In this document: piece by piece, positions 1 through 7,675 of the stretch | Numbering within the stretch: position 1 is the first letter of the stretch | Layout: every line of letters begins with the position of its first letter | Assembly: GCA_964530335.1 (NCBI GenBank) | Contig: CAZGYG010000085.1 | Span: forward strand, 1-12,250 | Direction of reading: 5' to 3' | Length of the DNA: 12,250 bases | Source of the DNA: VGDP01 sp964530335 | Lineage (GTDB): Bacteria > Pseudomonadota > Alphaproteobacteria > SP197 | Program-made: the position numbers and the translations under genes | The notes under the pieces: generated by a model | Database searches by the model: none | What the model was told of the DNA's origin: nothing | Seen by the model: only the letters and a program-made list of their open reading frames with translations

Positions 1-129
1 GTCGTCCCACTCCTTCGTCTCGGGCGGCCGGCGGCGTTTGGCGGGCTTGACCTTCGGCGCGATCTTCCGCACCGCCTTGGCGACCGGGTTGCGGCGCCTG
101 GCCCGCGCGCGTTTGGCCTTCTTCTTCAT
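1..129 (-). CDS. Unknown basic protein, N-terminal part only
   Basis: An open frame of 43 codons starts with ATG at 129 and runs off the window at base 1, so only the N-terminus is visible. The protein begins MKKKAKRARARRRNPVAKAV and is extremely rich in Lys and Arg up to about residue 36, then turns acidic (ETKEWDD). This suggests a nucleic-acid or ribosome-binding tail, but no family is recognised. Its ATG overlaps the TGA of the mesaconyl-CoA hydratase gene by 4 bases (ATGA), which points to translational coupling and membership of the same operon. The RNPVAKAV stretch loosely recalls the start of ribosome-rescue factors of the ArfA type, but the Gly/Lys-rich core of that family is not seen, so no function is given. 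Confidence 0.5.
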   Translation of the reverse strand, partial: MKKKAKRARARRRNPVAKAVRKIAPKVKPAKRRRPPETKEWDD

Positions 130-1196
130 GCCGCCCGCCGTGGCATCAGGAGCCAGGCGTCCAGGTCGAGGACGACCGCCGGGTGGTCCTTGCCGTCCGC
201 GCCCTTGAGCGGGAAATCGGCGCAAGGATGGTCCTTGGCGGCGACCGTGCGCACGCGCAGCAGCCCCAGGTCGGTGCGATTCGGAAGCTCCGCCCTTTCG
301 AGCACCTCCGACCAGGCATGGATCGTGTCGCCGGCCAGGCACGGCGCCACGTGCCGCCCGCCGTTGATGGCGAGGATCGCGAACGCATTGGCCAGACCGT
401 TGAACGACAGCGCACGGGCCAGGCTGATGATGTGGCCGCCGTAGACGAGCCGCCGCCCGAGCTTCGTTTCCCGCTGACGGTGCTGGTCGAAGTGGACCCG
501 GGCCGGGTTCTGGTAGAGCCGGGTCGCCATCATGTGCTCGGCTTCCTCGATGGTCAGACCATCGACGTGGTCGATGCGCTCGCCCACGGTGTAATCGTCC
601 CACACGGCGGCCGATCCTGTGGCGGCCCAGTCGTAGCCACGGCCATCGAGGCCATCGGGCACGATCACCTCCGACGGCGCGACCGCATCGGCGAGCTCGG
701 GAACGACCGGGTCGGGCGCGGGCGCGGCTTCGTCGCGCTTCGCCACCAGCACCCAGCGCGCGTAGTCGAGCACCACGTCCCCCGCCTGGTTGCGCCCGAC
801 GCTGCGTACCCACACCACGCCCGAGCGCCGGTTCGAGGCCTCGCGCACGCCGATCACCTCGCTTTCGGCGCTGAGCGTGTCGCCCGGGTAGACCGGCGCG
901 CCGAACCGGCACTCGGCGTAGCCCAGGTTGGCCAGCGCGTTGAGCGAGATATCGGCGACCGTGCGCCCGAACACGACGTGAAATACGAGCAGGTCATCGA
1001 CCGGCTGGGCGCGGAAGCCGAGCGCGCGCGCCACGGGTTCGGCGCACGGCACGGGGAACCGCGATCCCGTCAGCGCGAGGTACAGCGCGGCGTCACCCGC
1101 CGTCACGGTGCGCGGCACCGGGTGGACCAGACGCTGGCCGAGCCGGAAGTCCTCGAAGAAGTTGCCGATCCTTGCCTTGTCCACGGGCCGGCTCAC
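126..1196 (-). CDS. mch: Mesaconyl-CoA hydratase (beta-methylmalyl-CoA dehydratase), MaoC-like double hotdog
   Basis: This enzyme interconverts beta-methylmalyl-CoA and mesaconyl-CoA in the ethylmalonyl-CoA pathway and related routes; it is cytoplasmic. The reading frame gives 356 residues (Rhodobacter Mch is about 343) and contains two hotdog halves. The N-terminal half has the family signatures FFEDFRLG, PRTVT, SRFPVPC, ISLNALANLGYAECRF and PVYPGDTLSAESEVIG. The C-terminal half has DHVDGLTIEEAEHMMATRLY, VHFDQH, LVYGGHIISLARALSFNGL and GGRHVAPCLAGDTIHAWSEV. The start chosen is GTG at 1196, whose GTGA overlaps the stop of the upstream CitE-like gene. A GTG at 1184 (VDKARIGNFF) is a possible alternative, and neither has a clear Shine-Dalgarno sequence. 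The open frame continues upstream to 1910, but that part is a shadow of the lyase gene. The pairing with a malyl-CoA-type lyase supports the assignment strongly. Confidence 0.9.
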   Translation of the reverse strand: MSRPVDKARIGNFFEDFRLGQRLVHPVPRTVTAGDAALYLALTGSRFPVPCAEPVARALGFRAQPVDDLLVFHVVFGRTVADISLNALANLGYAECRFGAPVYPGDTLSAESEVIGVREASNRRSGVVWVRSVGRNQAGDVVLDYARWVLVAKRDEAAPAPDPVVPELADAVAPSEVIVPDGLDGRGYDWAATGSAAVWDDYTVGERIDHVDGLTIEEAEHMMATRLYQNPARVHFDQHRQRETKLGRRLVYGGHIISLARALSFNGLANAFAILAINGGRHVAPCLAGDTIHAWSEVLERAELPNRTDLGLLRVRTVAAKDHPCADFPLKGADGKDHPAVVLDLDAWLLMPRRAA

Positions 1197-2068
1197 GCGG
1201 CCATGGCTTCGATCGCCGCGGCGAGCGCCAGCGTGCGCCGTGCCTGCTCGACGTGCAGGTTCTCGACCAGCCGGCCATCGACGACGATGACGCCACGCCC
1301 GGCGGTCGCCGCCTGCTGGTGCGCGGCGACGATGCGGCGCGCCATCTCGATCGAGTCCGGGCTCGGCGTGAAGGCCTCGTTCGCCGGCCCGACCTGGCTG
1401 GGATGGATCAGGGTCTTGCCGTCGAAGCCGAGTTCGGCGCCCTGGCGGCAGGCGCGGGCGAAGCCCTCGGCGTCGGCGAGGTCCAGGTGCACGCCGTCGA
1501 CGATGGCGACGCCGAAGGCGCGCGCGGCCAGCAGGCACAGACCGAGACTGGTCAGCATCGGCACCCGGTCGAGCGTGTGGCTCGCGCGCAGGTCCTTGGC
1601 CAGGTCCGAGGTGCCCATGACCAGCCCCGCGAGCCGCGGCCCCGCCCCGGCGATGCGCTCGGCGTGCAACACGCCGAGCGGGGTCTCGACCATGCACCAG
1701 ATGGACATCGCGGATGGCGTGTCGTGGACCTCGAACAGCGAGGCGACCTGGCGCACGATGCCGGGGCCCTCGACCTTGGGCAGCAGGATGCCGTCGGCGC
1801 CGCTGGCGGCCACGGCCACGATGTCGTTCAGCCCCCACGGCGTGGCCAGCCCGTTGACCCGGATGATGACCTCGCGTCGGCCGTAGCCCCCGGCCTTGAC
1901 CGCCGCGCACACCAGGCGGCGCGCCTCCTCCTTGGCGTCGGGGGCGACCGCGTCCTCGAGGTCCATGATCACGACGTCGGCGGGGAGCGTGCGCGCCTTC
2001 TCGAGCGCGCGGTCGTTGGACCCCGGCATGTAGAGCAGGCTGCGACGCGGTCGAATGCCACGCGCCAT
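1193..2068 (-). CDS. CitE/HpcH-HpaI family lyase or thioesterase (malyl-CoA / beta-methylmalyl-CoA type, Mcl2-like)
   Basis: A 291-residue member of the citrate-lyase beta/HpcH-HpaI aldolase family, a TIM barrel with a Mg-dependent active site. Family motifs are RRSLLYMPGSNDRALEKA (8-25), MDLEDAV (35-41), IIRVNG with Arg70, LLPKVE (95-100), the presumed Mg ligands Glu128 in MVETPLG and Asp155 in VMGTSDLAKDL, and FDGKTLIHPSQ. Such enzymes cleave malyl-CoA or beta-methylmalyl-CoA, or hydrolyse (3S)-malyl-CoA. The length and N-terminus look more like Rhodobacter Mcl2 (malyl-CoA thioesterase) than the longer Mcl1 lyase (about 318 residues, CQLFGPGSRPALFEKMA-type start). The neighbouring mch gene, however, would suit a lyase. 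ATG at 2068 is preceded by AAGGGAG at good spacing. First gene of the operon; its TGA overlaps the mch start. The family is certain, the exact reaction is not. Confidence 0.88.
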   Translation of the reverse strand: MARGIRPRRSLLYMPGSNDRALEKARTLPADVVIMDLEDAVAPDAKEEARRLVCAAVKAGGYGRREVIIRVNGLATPWGLNDIVAVAASGADGILLPKVEGPGIVRQVASLFEVHDTPSAMSIWCMVETPLGVLHAERIAGAGPRLAGLVMGTSDLAKDLRASHTLDRVPMLTSLGLCLLAARAFGVAIVDGVHLDLADAEGFARACRQGAELGFDGKTLIHPSQVGPANEAFTPSPDSIEMARRIVAAHQQAATAGRGVIVVDGRLVENLHVEQARRTLALAAAIEAMAA

Positions 2069-2103
2069 GATCGCACTCCCTTGTTGGTGGTCGGGCGCGC
2101 CGT

Positions 2104-2131
2104 ACTATACGGTTCGCCGGCCCGGCCTCAA
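2104..2131 (-). promoter_or_regulatory. Candidate sigma70-type promoter for the citE-like/mch operon
   Basis: Read on the minus strand, TTGAGG (2131-2126) is followed after 16 bases by TATAGT (2109-2104), a 5/6 match to the -10 consensus. Predicted transcription would begin near 2097, leaving a short leader of about 28 bases that carries AAGGGAG before the ATG at 2068. The -35 box overlaps a small inverted repeat (GCCCGGC/GCCGGGC, 2120-2126 and 2132-2138) lying between the divergent lyase and pdxY genes. This is motif matching by eye only. Confidence 0.5.
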
Positions 2132-2157
2132 GCCGGGCGGTCCAGAGTGGGGAACCG

Positions 2158-3003
2158 GTGGCGATTCTGTCGATCCAGTCCCACGTCGCCTACGGCCACG
2201 TCGGCAACTCGGCGGCCGTGTTCCCGCTCCAGCGACTGGGCCTCGAGGTCTGGCCGGTCAACACGGTCGAGTTCTCGAACCACGTCGGCTACGACGGCTT
2301 CCGCGGCCGGGTCCTGCCGCCCGAGCTGGTGACCGACGTCGTGGCGGGCATCGCCGATCGCGGCGTGCTCGGCCGGTGCCAGGCCGTGCTGTCCGGTTAT
2401 CTCGGCGATGTCGCGCTCGGCAAGGTCGTGCTCGACGCGGTGGCCAGCGTGCGCGCGGCCAACCCGCAAGCGATCTACGCCTGCGACCCCGTCATCGGCG
2501 ACGTCGGCATCGGCGCCTATGTGGGCCCCGGCATCGCCGAGTTCTTCCGCGATCGCGCCGTGCCGATGGCCGACCTCCTGTTCCCCAACCAGTTCGAGAT
2601 CGACGCCCTGGTCGGGCGGTCGGTGCGCACGCGCGAGGACGCCATCGGCGCCGCGCGCGAGCTCATCCGCCGCGGTCCCCGCGTGGTCACCGTGACCTCG
2701 TTCTATCCCGCGGACGCGCCCGACGTGATCGAGGCGGTGACCGTGACGGCGGACGCGGCCTTCGTCGTGCGCGTGCCGCGGCTCGCCGTGACCGTGCACG
2801 GCACCGGCGACGCCTTCGCCGCGCTGTTCCTCGCGCGCTGGATGGAACAACGCGAGCCGCGCCGGGCGCTCGAACTCGCGTGCGCCGCGATTCACGGCGT
2901 GCTGCGCGCGACTCCGGGCAACGGCCTGACCGAGATGGCGTTGATCGCGGCCCAGGACGAACTCGTGCGCCCGAGCCGGACCTTCACGGCCGAGCCGGTC
3001 TAG
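2158..3003 (+). CDS. pdxY: Pyridoxal kinase
   Basis: Phosphorylates pyridoxal (and related B6 vitamers) to pyridoxal 5'-phosphate in the cytoplasmic salvage pathway. It has 281 residues, as expected for PdxY (about 285). Ribokinase-superfamily features are the N-terminal substrate-binding segment ILSIQSHVAYGHVGNSAA (3-20), CDPVIGD (109-115), FPNQFEID (142-149, the TPNxFE-type motif) and the anion-hole/catalytic-base motif HGTGDAFAALFLAR (214-227), with Asp218 as the presumed base. Translation starts at GTG 2158, giving MAILSIQSH with the usual family spacing; the only Shine-Dalgarno candidate is a weak GTGGGGAA. It stands alone between divergent and convergent neighbours, with a 9-base gap to the end of asd. 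No terminator is visible at the convergent junction. Confidence 0.93.
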   Translation: MAILSIQSHVAYGHVGNSAAVFPLQRLGLEVWPVNTVEFSNHVGYDGFRGRVLPPELVTDVVAGIADRGVLGRCQAVLSGYLGDVALGKVVLDAVASVRAANPQAIYACDPVIGDVGIGAYVGPGIAEFFRDRAVPMADLLFPNQFEIDALVGRSVRTREDAIGAARELIRRGPRVVTVTSFYPADAPDVIEAVTVTADAAFVVRVPRLAVTVHGTGDAFAALFLARWMEQREPRRALELACAAIHGVLRATPGNGLTEMALIAAQDELVRPSRTFTAEPV

Positions 3004-3012
3004 CGATCGGGT

Positions 3013-4050
3013 TCAGCTCGCGAGCTTGCGGGCGCCCTTGAGGAAACGCCGGTCGAGCTCCTCGGCGATCTGCACGGCGTTGAGCGCCGCGCCCTTGCGC
3101 AGGTTGTCGGCCACGACCCACATCGTCAGGCCGTGGCGCACGGTGCGGTCCTCGCGCAGCCGCGAGACATAGACCGCGTCCTCGCCGGCGGCCTCGACCG
3201 GGGTCGAGTAACCGCCGCTCTCGCGCCGGTCGAGCACGACGACGCCCGGCGCGGCCATCAGCGCATCGCGCGCCTCGCGGACCGAGATGGGCCGCTCGAA
3301 CTCCACGGTCACCGATTCCGAGTGGCCGACGAACACGGGCACGCGCACGCAGGTCGCCACCACGGCGATCGCCGGGTCGAGGATCTTCTTGGTCTCGACC
3401 ACCATCTTCCATTCTTCCTGGGTCTGGCCGTCGGCCATGAAGTCGCCGATATGCGGGATGGCATTGAAGGCGATCTGCTTGGTGAACTTCCTGGGCTTCT
3501 GGTGCTCGTTGACGAACAGCTTGCGGGTCTGACTGAACAGCTCGTCCATGCCCGCCTGGCCCGCGCCGCCGACCGCCTGGTAGGTCGCCACCACGATGCG
3601 CTTGACGCGGGCGAGATCGTGCAGCGGCTTCAACGCCACCACCATCTGGATCGTCGAGCAGTTGGGATTGGCGATGATGTTGCGCCTGGCGTAGCCCGCG
3701 AGCGCGCCCGGGTTCACCTCGGGCACCACGAGCGGCACGTCCGGGTCCATGCGGAAGTAGGACGAGTTGTCGATCACGATGCAGCCGGCCGCGGCGGCGC
3801 GCGGCGCGTGCACGGCCGAGACCTTGCCGCCCGGCGAGAAAAGCCCGATGTCGGTGCCGGCGAAGTCGAACGTCGCCAGGTCTTCGACGACGAGGGTCTT
3901 GTTCTCGCCGAACGAGACCTCGCGCCCGACCGAGCGCGACGACGCCAGCGCGACCACCTTGTCGGCCGGAAATTCCCGTTCCGCCAGGGTCTTGAGCATC
4001 TCGCGACCGACCGCGCCGGTCGCCCCGGCGATGGCAACCTTGTAACCCAT
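3013..4050 (-). CDS. asd: Aspartate-semialdehyde dehydrogenase
   Basis: Reduces 4-phospho-aspartate to aspartate semialdehyde with NADPH, the branch point to lysine/diaminopimelate, threonine, methionine and isoleucine. The protein has 345 residues. It starts with the Rossmann loop VAIAGATGAVGREML (5-19), carries SPGG and VIDNSSYFRM, and has the catalytic cysteine Cys131 in NPNCSTIQMV. The active-site His region follows (RVPVFVGHSESVTVEFERP). The frame is open up to 4110, but the leading 19 codons overlap leuB and do not look like Asd. Two ATGs lie side by side at 4053 and 4050; GGAGAGG sits directly against the first, so the second (MGYKVAIAG) is better spaced. Last gene of the leucine block, 19 bases after leuB and probably cotranscribed with it. 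Confidence 0.95.
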   Translation of the reverse strand: MGYKVAIAGATGAVGREMLKTLAEREFPADKVVALASSRSVGREVSFGENKTLVVEDLATFDFAGTDIGLFSPGGKVSAVHAPRAAAAGCIVIDNSSYFRMDPDVPLVVPEVNPGALAGYARRNIIANPNCSTIQMVVALKPLHDLARVKRIVVATYQAVGGAGQAGMDELFSQTRKLFVNEHQKPRKFTKQIAFNAIPHIGDFMADGQTQEEWKMVVETKKILDPAIAVVATCVRVPVFVGHSESVTVEFERPISVREARDALMAAPGVVVLDRRESGGYSTPVEAAGEDAVYVSRLREDRTVRHGLTMWVVADNLRKGAALNAVQIAEELDRRFLKGARKLAS

Positions 4051-4069
4051 CATCCTCTCCGTCGTCCCT

Positions 4070-5182
4070 TCAGGCGGCGAGCACCTCGAGCCCGTGCAAG
4101 ATAGCGTCACCCATCGCCGCGGTCGACACTTTGGTCATGCCCGGCTGCATGATGTCGGCGGTGCGCAGGCCACGGTCGAGCGCTTGGTTAACCGCCCGCT
4201 CGACCAGGTCGGCGTCATCGGCGCGGCCGAACGAATAGCGCAGCATCATGGCGACGCTCAGGATCGCCGCCAGCGGGTTCGCCACCCCCTGGCCGGCGAT
4301 ATCGGGGGCCGAGCCGTGCACCGGCTCGTAGAGCGCGGCGCGCCGGCCCTCGGCGTCGGCGGCGCCGAGCGAGGCCGACGGCAACATGCCGAGCGAGCCG
4401 GTCAGCATCGCCGCTTCGTCCGACAGCATGTCGCCGAACAGGTTGTCGGTGACGATGACGTCGAACTGCTTGGGGGCGCGCACGAGCTGCATGGCGCAGT
4501 TGTCGGCGTACATGTGGCTGAGCGTCACGTCGGTGTAGGCCTCGTCGCGCAGCTTCTGCACCTCCTCGCGCCACAGCACCCCGGTTTCCATGACGTTGGC
4601 CTTCTCGACCGAGCACACGCGGCCCGAGCGCTGGCGCGCGAGCTCGAAGGCGACGGCGGCCACGCGCCGGATCTCGGAGCTCGTGTAGACCTGGGTGTTG
4701 ACGCCGCGCCGGCTGCCGTCGGGCAGGGTCTCGATGCCGCGCGGCGTGCCGAAGTAAATGCCGCCGGTCAGCTCGCGCACGATCATGATGTCGAGCCCGG
4801 CCACGACCTCCTCGCGGAGCGTCGAGGCAGAGGCCAGCGCCTTGGGGCAGATCGCCGGGCGCAGGTTGGCGAACAGCTCGAGCTCCTTGCGCAGGGCGAG
4901 CAGCCCGCGCTCGGGCTTCTTGTCGAACGGCAGGCCGTCCCACTTCGGGCCGCCGACGGCGCCCAGCAGCACCGCGTCGGCCCGCTTCGCGCTCGCCAGC
5001 GTCGCGTCGCTCAGCGGCGCGCCGTGCGCGTCGATCGCGGCGCCGCCGACCAACCCCTCGTCGAGGACGACAGCGAAGCGGCGCTTGGCGCCGACCCATT
5101 CGATCACCCGCCGCGCCTGGCCCACCACCTCGGGGCCGATGCCGTCGCCCGGCAGCAGCAGGACCGTGCGGTTCGCCGCCAC
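4070..5182 (-). CDS. leuB: 3-isopropylmalate dehydrogenase
   Basis: Oxidatively decarboxylates 3-isopropylmalate with NAD to 2-oxoisocaproate precursor, the third step of leucine synthesis. It has 370 residues, usual for the family. Motifs include LLLPGDGIGPEVV near the start, LGAVGGPKWD, the substrate-binding LALRKELELFANLRPA, the ELTGGIYFG loop, the Lys region SVEKANVMETG, YADNCAMQLV, the Mg-binding TDNLFGDMLSDEAAML, and the NAD-binding EPVHGSAPDIAGQGVANPLA. Start is GTG at 5182, one base after the leuD stop, with no clear Shine-Dalgarno sequence, so coupling to leuD translation is likely. All catalytic signatures look intact. Confidence 0.96.
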   Translation of the reverse strand: MAANRTVLLLPGDGIGPEVVGQARRVIEWVGAKRRFAVVLDEGLVGGAAIDAHGAPLSDATLASAKRADAVLLGAVGGPKWDGLPFDKKPERGLLALRKELELFANLRPAICPKALASASTLREEVVAGLDIMIVRELTGGIYFGTPRGIETLPDGSRRGVNTQVYTSSEIRRVAAVAFELARQRSGRVCSVEKANVMETGVLWREEVQKLRDEAYTDVTLSHMYADNCAMQLVRAPKQFDVIVTDNLFGDMLSDEAAMLTGSLGMLPSASLGAADAEGRRAALYEPVHGSAPDIAGQGVANPLAAILSVAMMLRYSFGRADDADLVERAVNQALDRGLRTADIMQPGMTKVSTAAMGDAILHGLEVLAA

Positions 5183-5183
5183 G

Positions 5184-5801
5184 TCAGGCGCCGCGGCCGT
5201 AAAGCCAGGGCTGATCGCCGCGCTGGCGCGCCTCGAACCCGTCGATCGCCGCCCGCTTCTCGAGCGTGAGGGAGATGTCGTCGAGCCCTTCGATCAGGCA
5301 GCGCTTGTGGGACGGGTCGATCTCGAAGCGATGAACGACGCCATCGGGGCCGCTCACCGTCTGCGCCGGCAGGTCCACCGTGAACATCGCGTTCGCGCCG
5401 TGAGTCTGGGCCATCAGGCCATCGACCGCCGCCTTGGGCAGGACGACGGGCAGGATGCCGTTCTTCAGGCAGTTGGTGAAGAAGATGTCGGCGAACGAGG
5501 GCGCGATCACGCAGCGGATGCCGAAGTCCAGGAGCGCCCACGGCGCGTGCTCGCGGCTCGAGCCACAGCCGAAGTTGTCGCCGGCGATCAGGATGGCGGC
5601 CTTGCGAAAGCCCGGCTGGTTCAGCACGAAGCCCGCGATCTCCTTGCCGTCCCGATCGAAACGCATGTCGTTGAACAGGTTTCGGCCGAGCCCGGTGCGC
5701 TTGATCGTCTTGAGGAACTGCTTGGGGATGATCATGTCGGTATCGACGTTGATCATCGGCAGCGGCGCGGCGGCACCGCGAAGCGTCGTGAACTTCTCCA
5801 C
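5184..5801 (-). CDS. leuD: 3-isopropylmalate dehydratase small subunit
   Basis: Swivel-domain subunit that joins LeuC to isomerise 2-isopropylmalate to 3-isopropylmalate. It is 205 residues, close to the usual 200. Motifs are PLPMINVDTDMIIPKQFLKT, TGLGRNLF, the substrate-site AGDNFGCGSSREHAPWAL, and IAPSFADIFFTNCLKNGILP. The frame is open up to 6227, but homology begins at (V/M)EKFTTLRG. GTG 5801 fits this exactly and has GGAG eight bases upstream, so it is taken as the start. Unlike the tight junctions elsewhere, it is separated from leuC by a DUF4282 gene and a 53-base gap. leuB follows after one base. Confidence 0.96.
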   Translation of the reverse strand: MEKFTTLRGAAAPLPMINVDTDMIIPKQFLKTIKRTGLGRNLFNDMRFDRDGKEIAGFVLNQPGFRKAAILIAGDNFGCGSSREHAPWALLDFGIRCVIAPSFADIFFTNCLKNGILPVVLPKAAVDGLMAQTHGANAMFTVDLPAQTVSGPDGVVHRFEIDPSHKRCLIEGLDDISLTLEKRAAIDGFEARQRGDQPWLYGRGA

Positions 5802-5854
5802 GGCAACCACTCCGTTGCGAGTTGGCCCAGCCCTCGTCGTGTGCGAGCAGGCTC

Positions 5855-6109
5855 TCATGCTTTCTTGGTGTTGCCCTCGATCGCCCCGAGCCGGTCGTTG
5901 ATGCGGAACAACACGATGACCACCTCGCACCACACCCTGACCGCGATCGGGCCGACGATGATCGTGACCAAGCCGACGACAGCGCCTTCGGCACTGCCCG
6001 AGAACAGCGAGGCGATCCCGGCGATCACCGACAAACCAACGCCGACCCAAAACAAGACCTGCACGAGCATCGGCGTCAGCATTTTCCGAAAACTCAGAAA
6101 TTCCTGCAT
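5855..6109 (-). CDS. Small two-helix membrane protein, DUF4282 family
   Basis: An 84-residue protein with two hydrophobic segments, about 13-35 (PMLVQVLFWVGVGLSVIAGI and on) and 43-67 (VVGLVTIIVGPIAVRVWCEV and on), and a short charged tail, so an inner-membrane location is predicted. The MQEFLSFRKMLTP start and the GPIAVRVWCEVVIVLFRIND pattern match what I know of DUF4282, whose function is not established. ATG 6109 has a strong AGGAGGGAG ribosome-binding site, making it better provided for than leuC, leuD or leuB. It lies on the same strand between leuC and leuD, a place with no obvious metabolic link. It may use its own weak promoter at about 6199-6227 as well as readthrough. Confidence 0.8.
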   Translation of the reverse strand: MQEFLSFRKMLTPMLVQVLFWVGVGLSVIAGIASLFSGSAEGAVVGLVTIIVGPIAVRVWCEVVIVLFRINDRLGAIEGNTKKA

Positions 6110-6249
6110 GTTTCTCCCTCCTGTGGATTGAAATCTGGGTTGACCATCGCCGCTCCACGGACCCCGGCCCGCGCCGCCCCGCCGAAGCTGTCGGCGACCA
6201 TGTAACGGGTCGATGCGAGCGACTCAAGGACCTTTGGCGTCGTGACCCC
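6110..6249 (-). promoter_or_regulatory. 140-base gap with a weak candidate promoter for the DUF4282/leuD/leuB/asd half
   Basis: This gap between leuC and the DUF4282 gene is the largest in the ten-gene block. On the minus strand TTGAGT (6227-6222) is followed after 17 bases by TACATG (6204-6199), a partial match only. AGGAGGGAG stands just before the ATG at 6109. No convincing terminator hairpin with a T-run was found, so readthrough from leuC remains likely. Confidence 0.3.
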
Positions 6250-7656
6250 TCACCTTAGTTCGCGGACATCGGTCAGGCGACCGGCGATGGCGGCGGCGGC
6301 GGCCATGGCCGGGCTCATCAGGTGGGTGCGCCCGCCACGCCCCTGGCGGCCCTCGAAGTTGCGGTTCGATGTCGAGGCGCAACGTTCGCCGGGTTCCAGC
6401 CGGTCGGCGTTCATGGCCAGGCACATCGAGCACCCGGGCTCGCGCCAGTCGAAGCCGGCGTCGCGGAACACGCGGTCGAGACCTTCTTGCTCCGCCTGGC
6501 GCTTCACCAGGCCCGAACCCGGCACCACCATGGCGCCGACGCCCTTGGCGACCATGCGGCCGCGCGCCACCGCCGCGGCGGCGCGCAGGTCCTCGATGCG
6601 CCCGTTGGTGCAACTGCCGATGAACACCCGGTCGATGGCGACCTCGACCAGCGGCGTGCCGGGCTCGAGCGCCATGTAGGCGAGCGAGCGTTCCATCGCC
6701 TGGCGCTTGCCCGCGTCGGCGACTTGGCCGGGATCGGGCACCCGGCCCGAGATCGGCAGCACGTCCTCGGGGCTGGTGCCCCACGTCACCTGGGGCTCGA
6801 TGGCGGCGGCGTCCAGCACGACCTCCTTGTCGTAGGCGGCGCCCGGGTCCGAGGGCAGCTCGCGCCATCGCCCGACCGCCGCCTCGAACGCGCCATCGCC
6901 CGGCGCCAGCGGCCGGCCCTTCAGGTACGCGAAGGTCGTGGCGTCGGGCGCGATCAGGCCGGCCCGCGCGCCCGCCTCGATGGTCATGTTGCACATGGTC
7001 ATGCGGCCCTCCATCGAGAGCGCGCGGACCGCATCGCCGGCGTACTCGATGACGTGCCCGGTGCCGCCGGCGGTGCCGATGCGCCCGATCACCGCGAGAA
7101 TCATGTCCTTGGGGCCGACGCCGAAGCCGGGCGTGCCGGCCACCGTGACGCGCATGTTCCTGGGCCGCTTCTGCAACAGGGTCTGGGTCGCCAGCACGTG
7201 CTCGACCTCGGAGGTGCCGATGCCGATCGCGAACGCGCCGAACGCGCCGTGGGTCGCGGTATGGCTGTCGCCGCACACGATCGTCATGCCGGGCTGGGTC
7301 ATGCCCTGCTCGGGCCCGATGATGTGGACAATGCCCTGGCGCACGTCGTTCATGCCGAAATACGTGATGCCGAATTCGGCGCAGTTGCGCTCGAGCGTAT
7401 CGACCTGGACGCGGGATTCCTCGTCGGCGATGCCGAGGGCGCGGTCGGTCGTCGGCACGTTGTGGTCGGCGACCGCGAGCGTGGCGTCGGGCCGGCGCAC
7501 GCGTCGCCCAGCCGCGCGCAGGCCCTCGAACGCCTGGGGGCTGGTCACCTCGTGGACCAGGTGCCGGTCGATGTAAAGGACGCACGTCCCGTCGGGCTGC
7601 GCGTCCACGAGGTGGGTGTCCCAGATCTTGTCGAACAGAGTTCGGGGGCGAGTCAT
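6250..7656 (-). CDS. leuC: 3-isopropylmalate dehydratase large subunit
   Basis: Catalytic [4Fe-4S] subunit of isopropylmalate isomerase, an aconitase-family enzyme that works with LeuD. It has 468 residues, typical for LeuC. The three cluster ligands are visible: Cys349 in FIGSCTNGRIEDL, and Cys409 and Cys412 in EPGCSMCLAMN. Other motifs are TLFDKIWDTHLV at the start, DHNVPT, IVCGDSHTATHGAFGAFAIG, GTGHVIEYAG and, near the end, STSNRNFEGRQGRGGRTHLM. ATG 7656 begins only 19 bases after the rplS stop, and the preceding sequence has no good Shine-Dalgarno site. The gene is therefore probably cotranscribed with the ribosomal-protein genes upstream. It ends with TGA at 6250. Confidence 0.97.
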   Translation of the reverse strand: MTRPRTLFDKIWDTHLVDAQPDGTCVLYIDRHLVHEVTSPQAFEGLRAAGRRVRRPDATLAVADHNVPTTDRALGIADEESRVQVDTLERNCAEFGITYFGMNDVRQGIVHIIGPEQGMTQPGMTIVCGDSHTATHGAFGAFAIGIGTSEVEHVLATQTLLQKRPRNMRVTVAGTPGFGVGPKDMILAVIGRIGTAGGTGHVIEYAGDAVRALSMEGRMTMCNMTIEAGARAGLIAPDATTFAYLKGRPLAPGDGAFEAAVGRWRELPSDPGAAYDKEVVLDAAAIEPQVTWGTSPEDVLPISGRVPDPGQVADAGKRQAMERSLAYMALEPGTPLVEVAIDRVFIGSCTNGRIEDLRAAAAVARGRMVAKGVGAMVVPGSGLVKRQAEQEGLDRVFRDAGFDWREPGCSMCLAMNADRLEPGERCASTSNRNFEGRQGRGGRTHLMSPAMAAAAAIAGRLTDVRELR

Positions 7657-7675
7657 GGAATGTGCCGGCTCGCGA

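Noticed and set aside
183..1886. 567-codon plus-strand frame antisense to the lyase and mch genes
   Set aside because: Shadow frame; no recognisable domain, while the minus strand encodes two conserved enzymes with all motifs.
1197..1910. Upstream extension of the mch frame
   Set aside because: The extra residues overlap the lyase gene in another frame and are Arg/Gly-rich; Mch homology begins only after 1196.
2081..2108. Plus-strand TTGTTG/TACTAT pair as a pdxY promoter
   Set aside because: Only half of each box matches the consensus; the minus-strand reading of the same region is much better.
3015..3026. Perfect 12-base palindrome AGCTCGCGAGCT at the pdxY/asd convergent junction
   Set aside because: It has no loop and no T-run, and lies inside the last codons and stop of asd, so it is not a convincing terminator.
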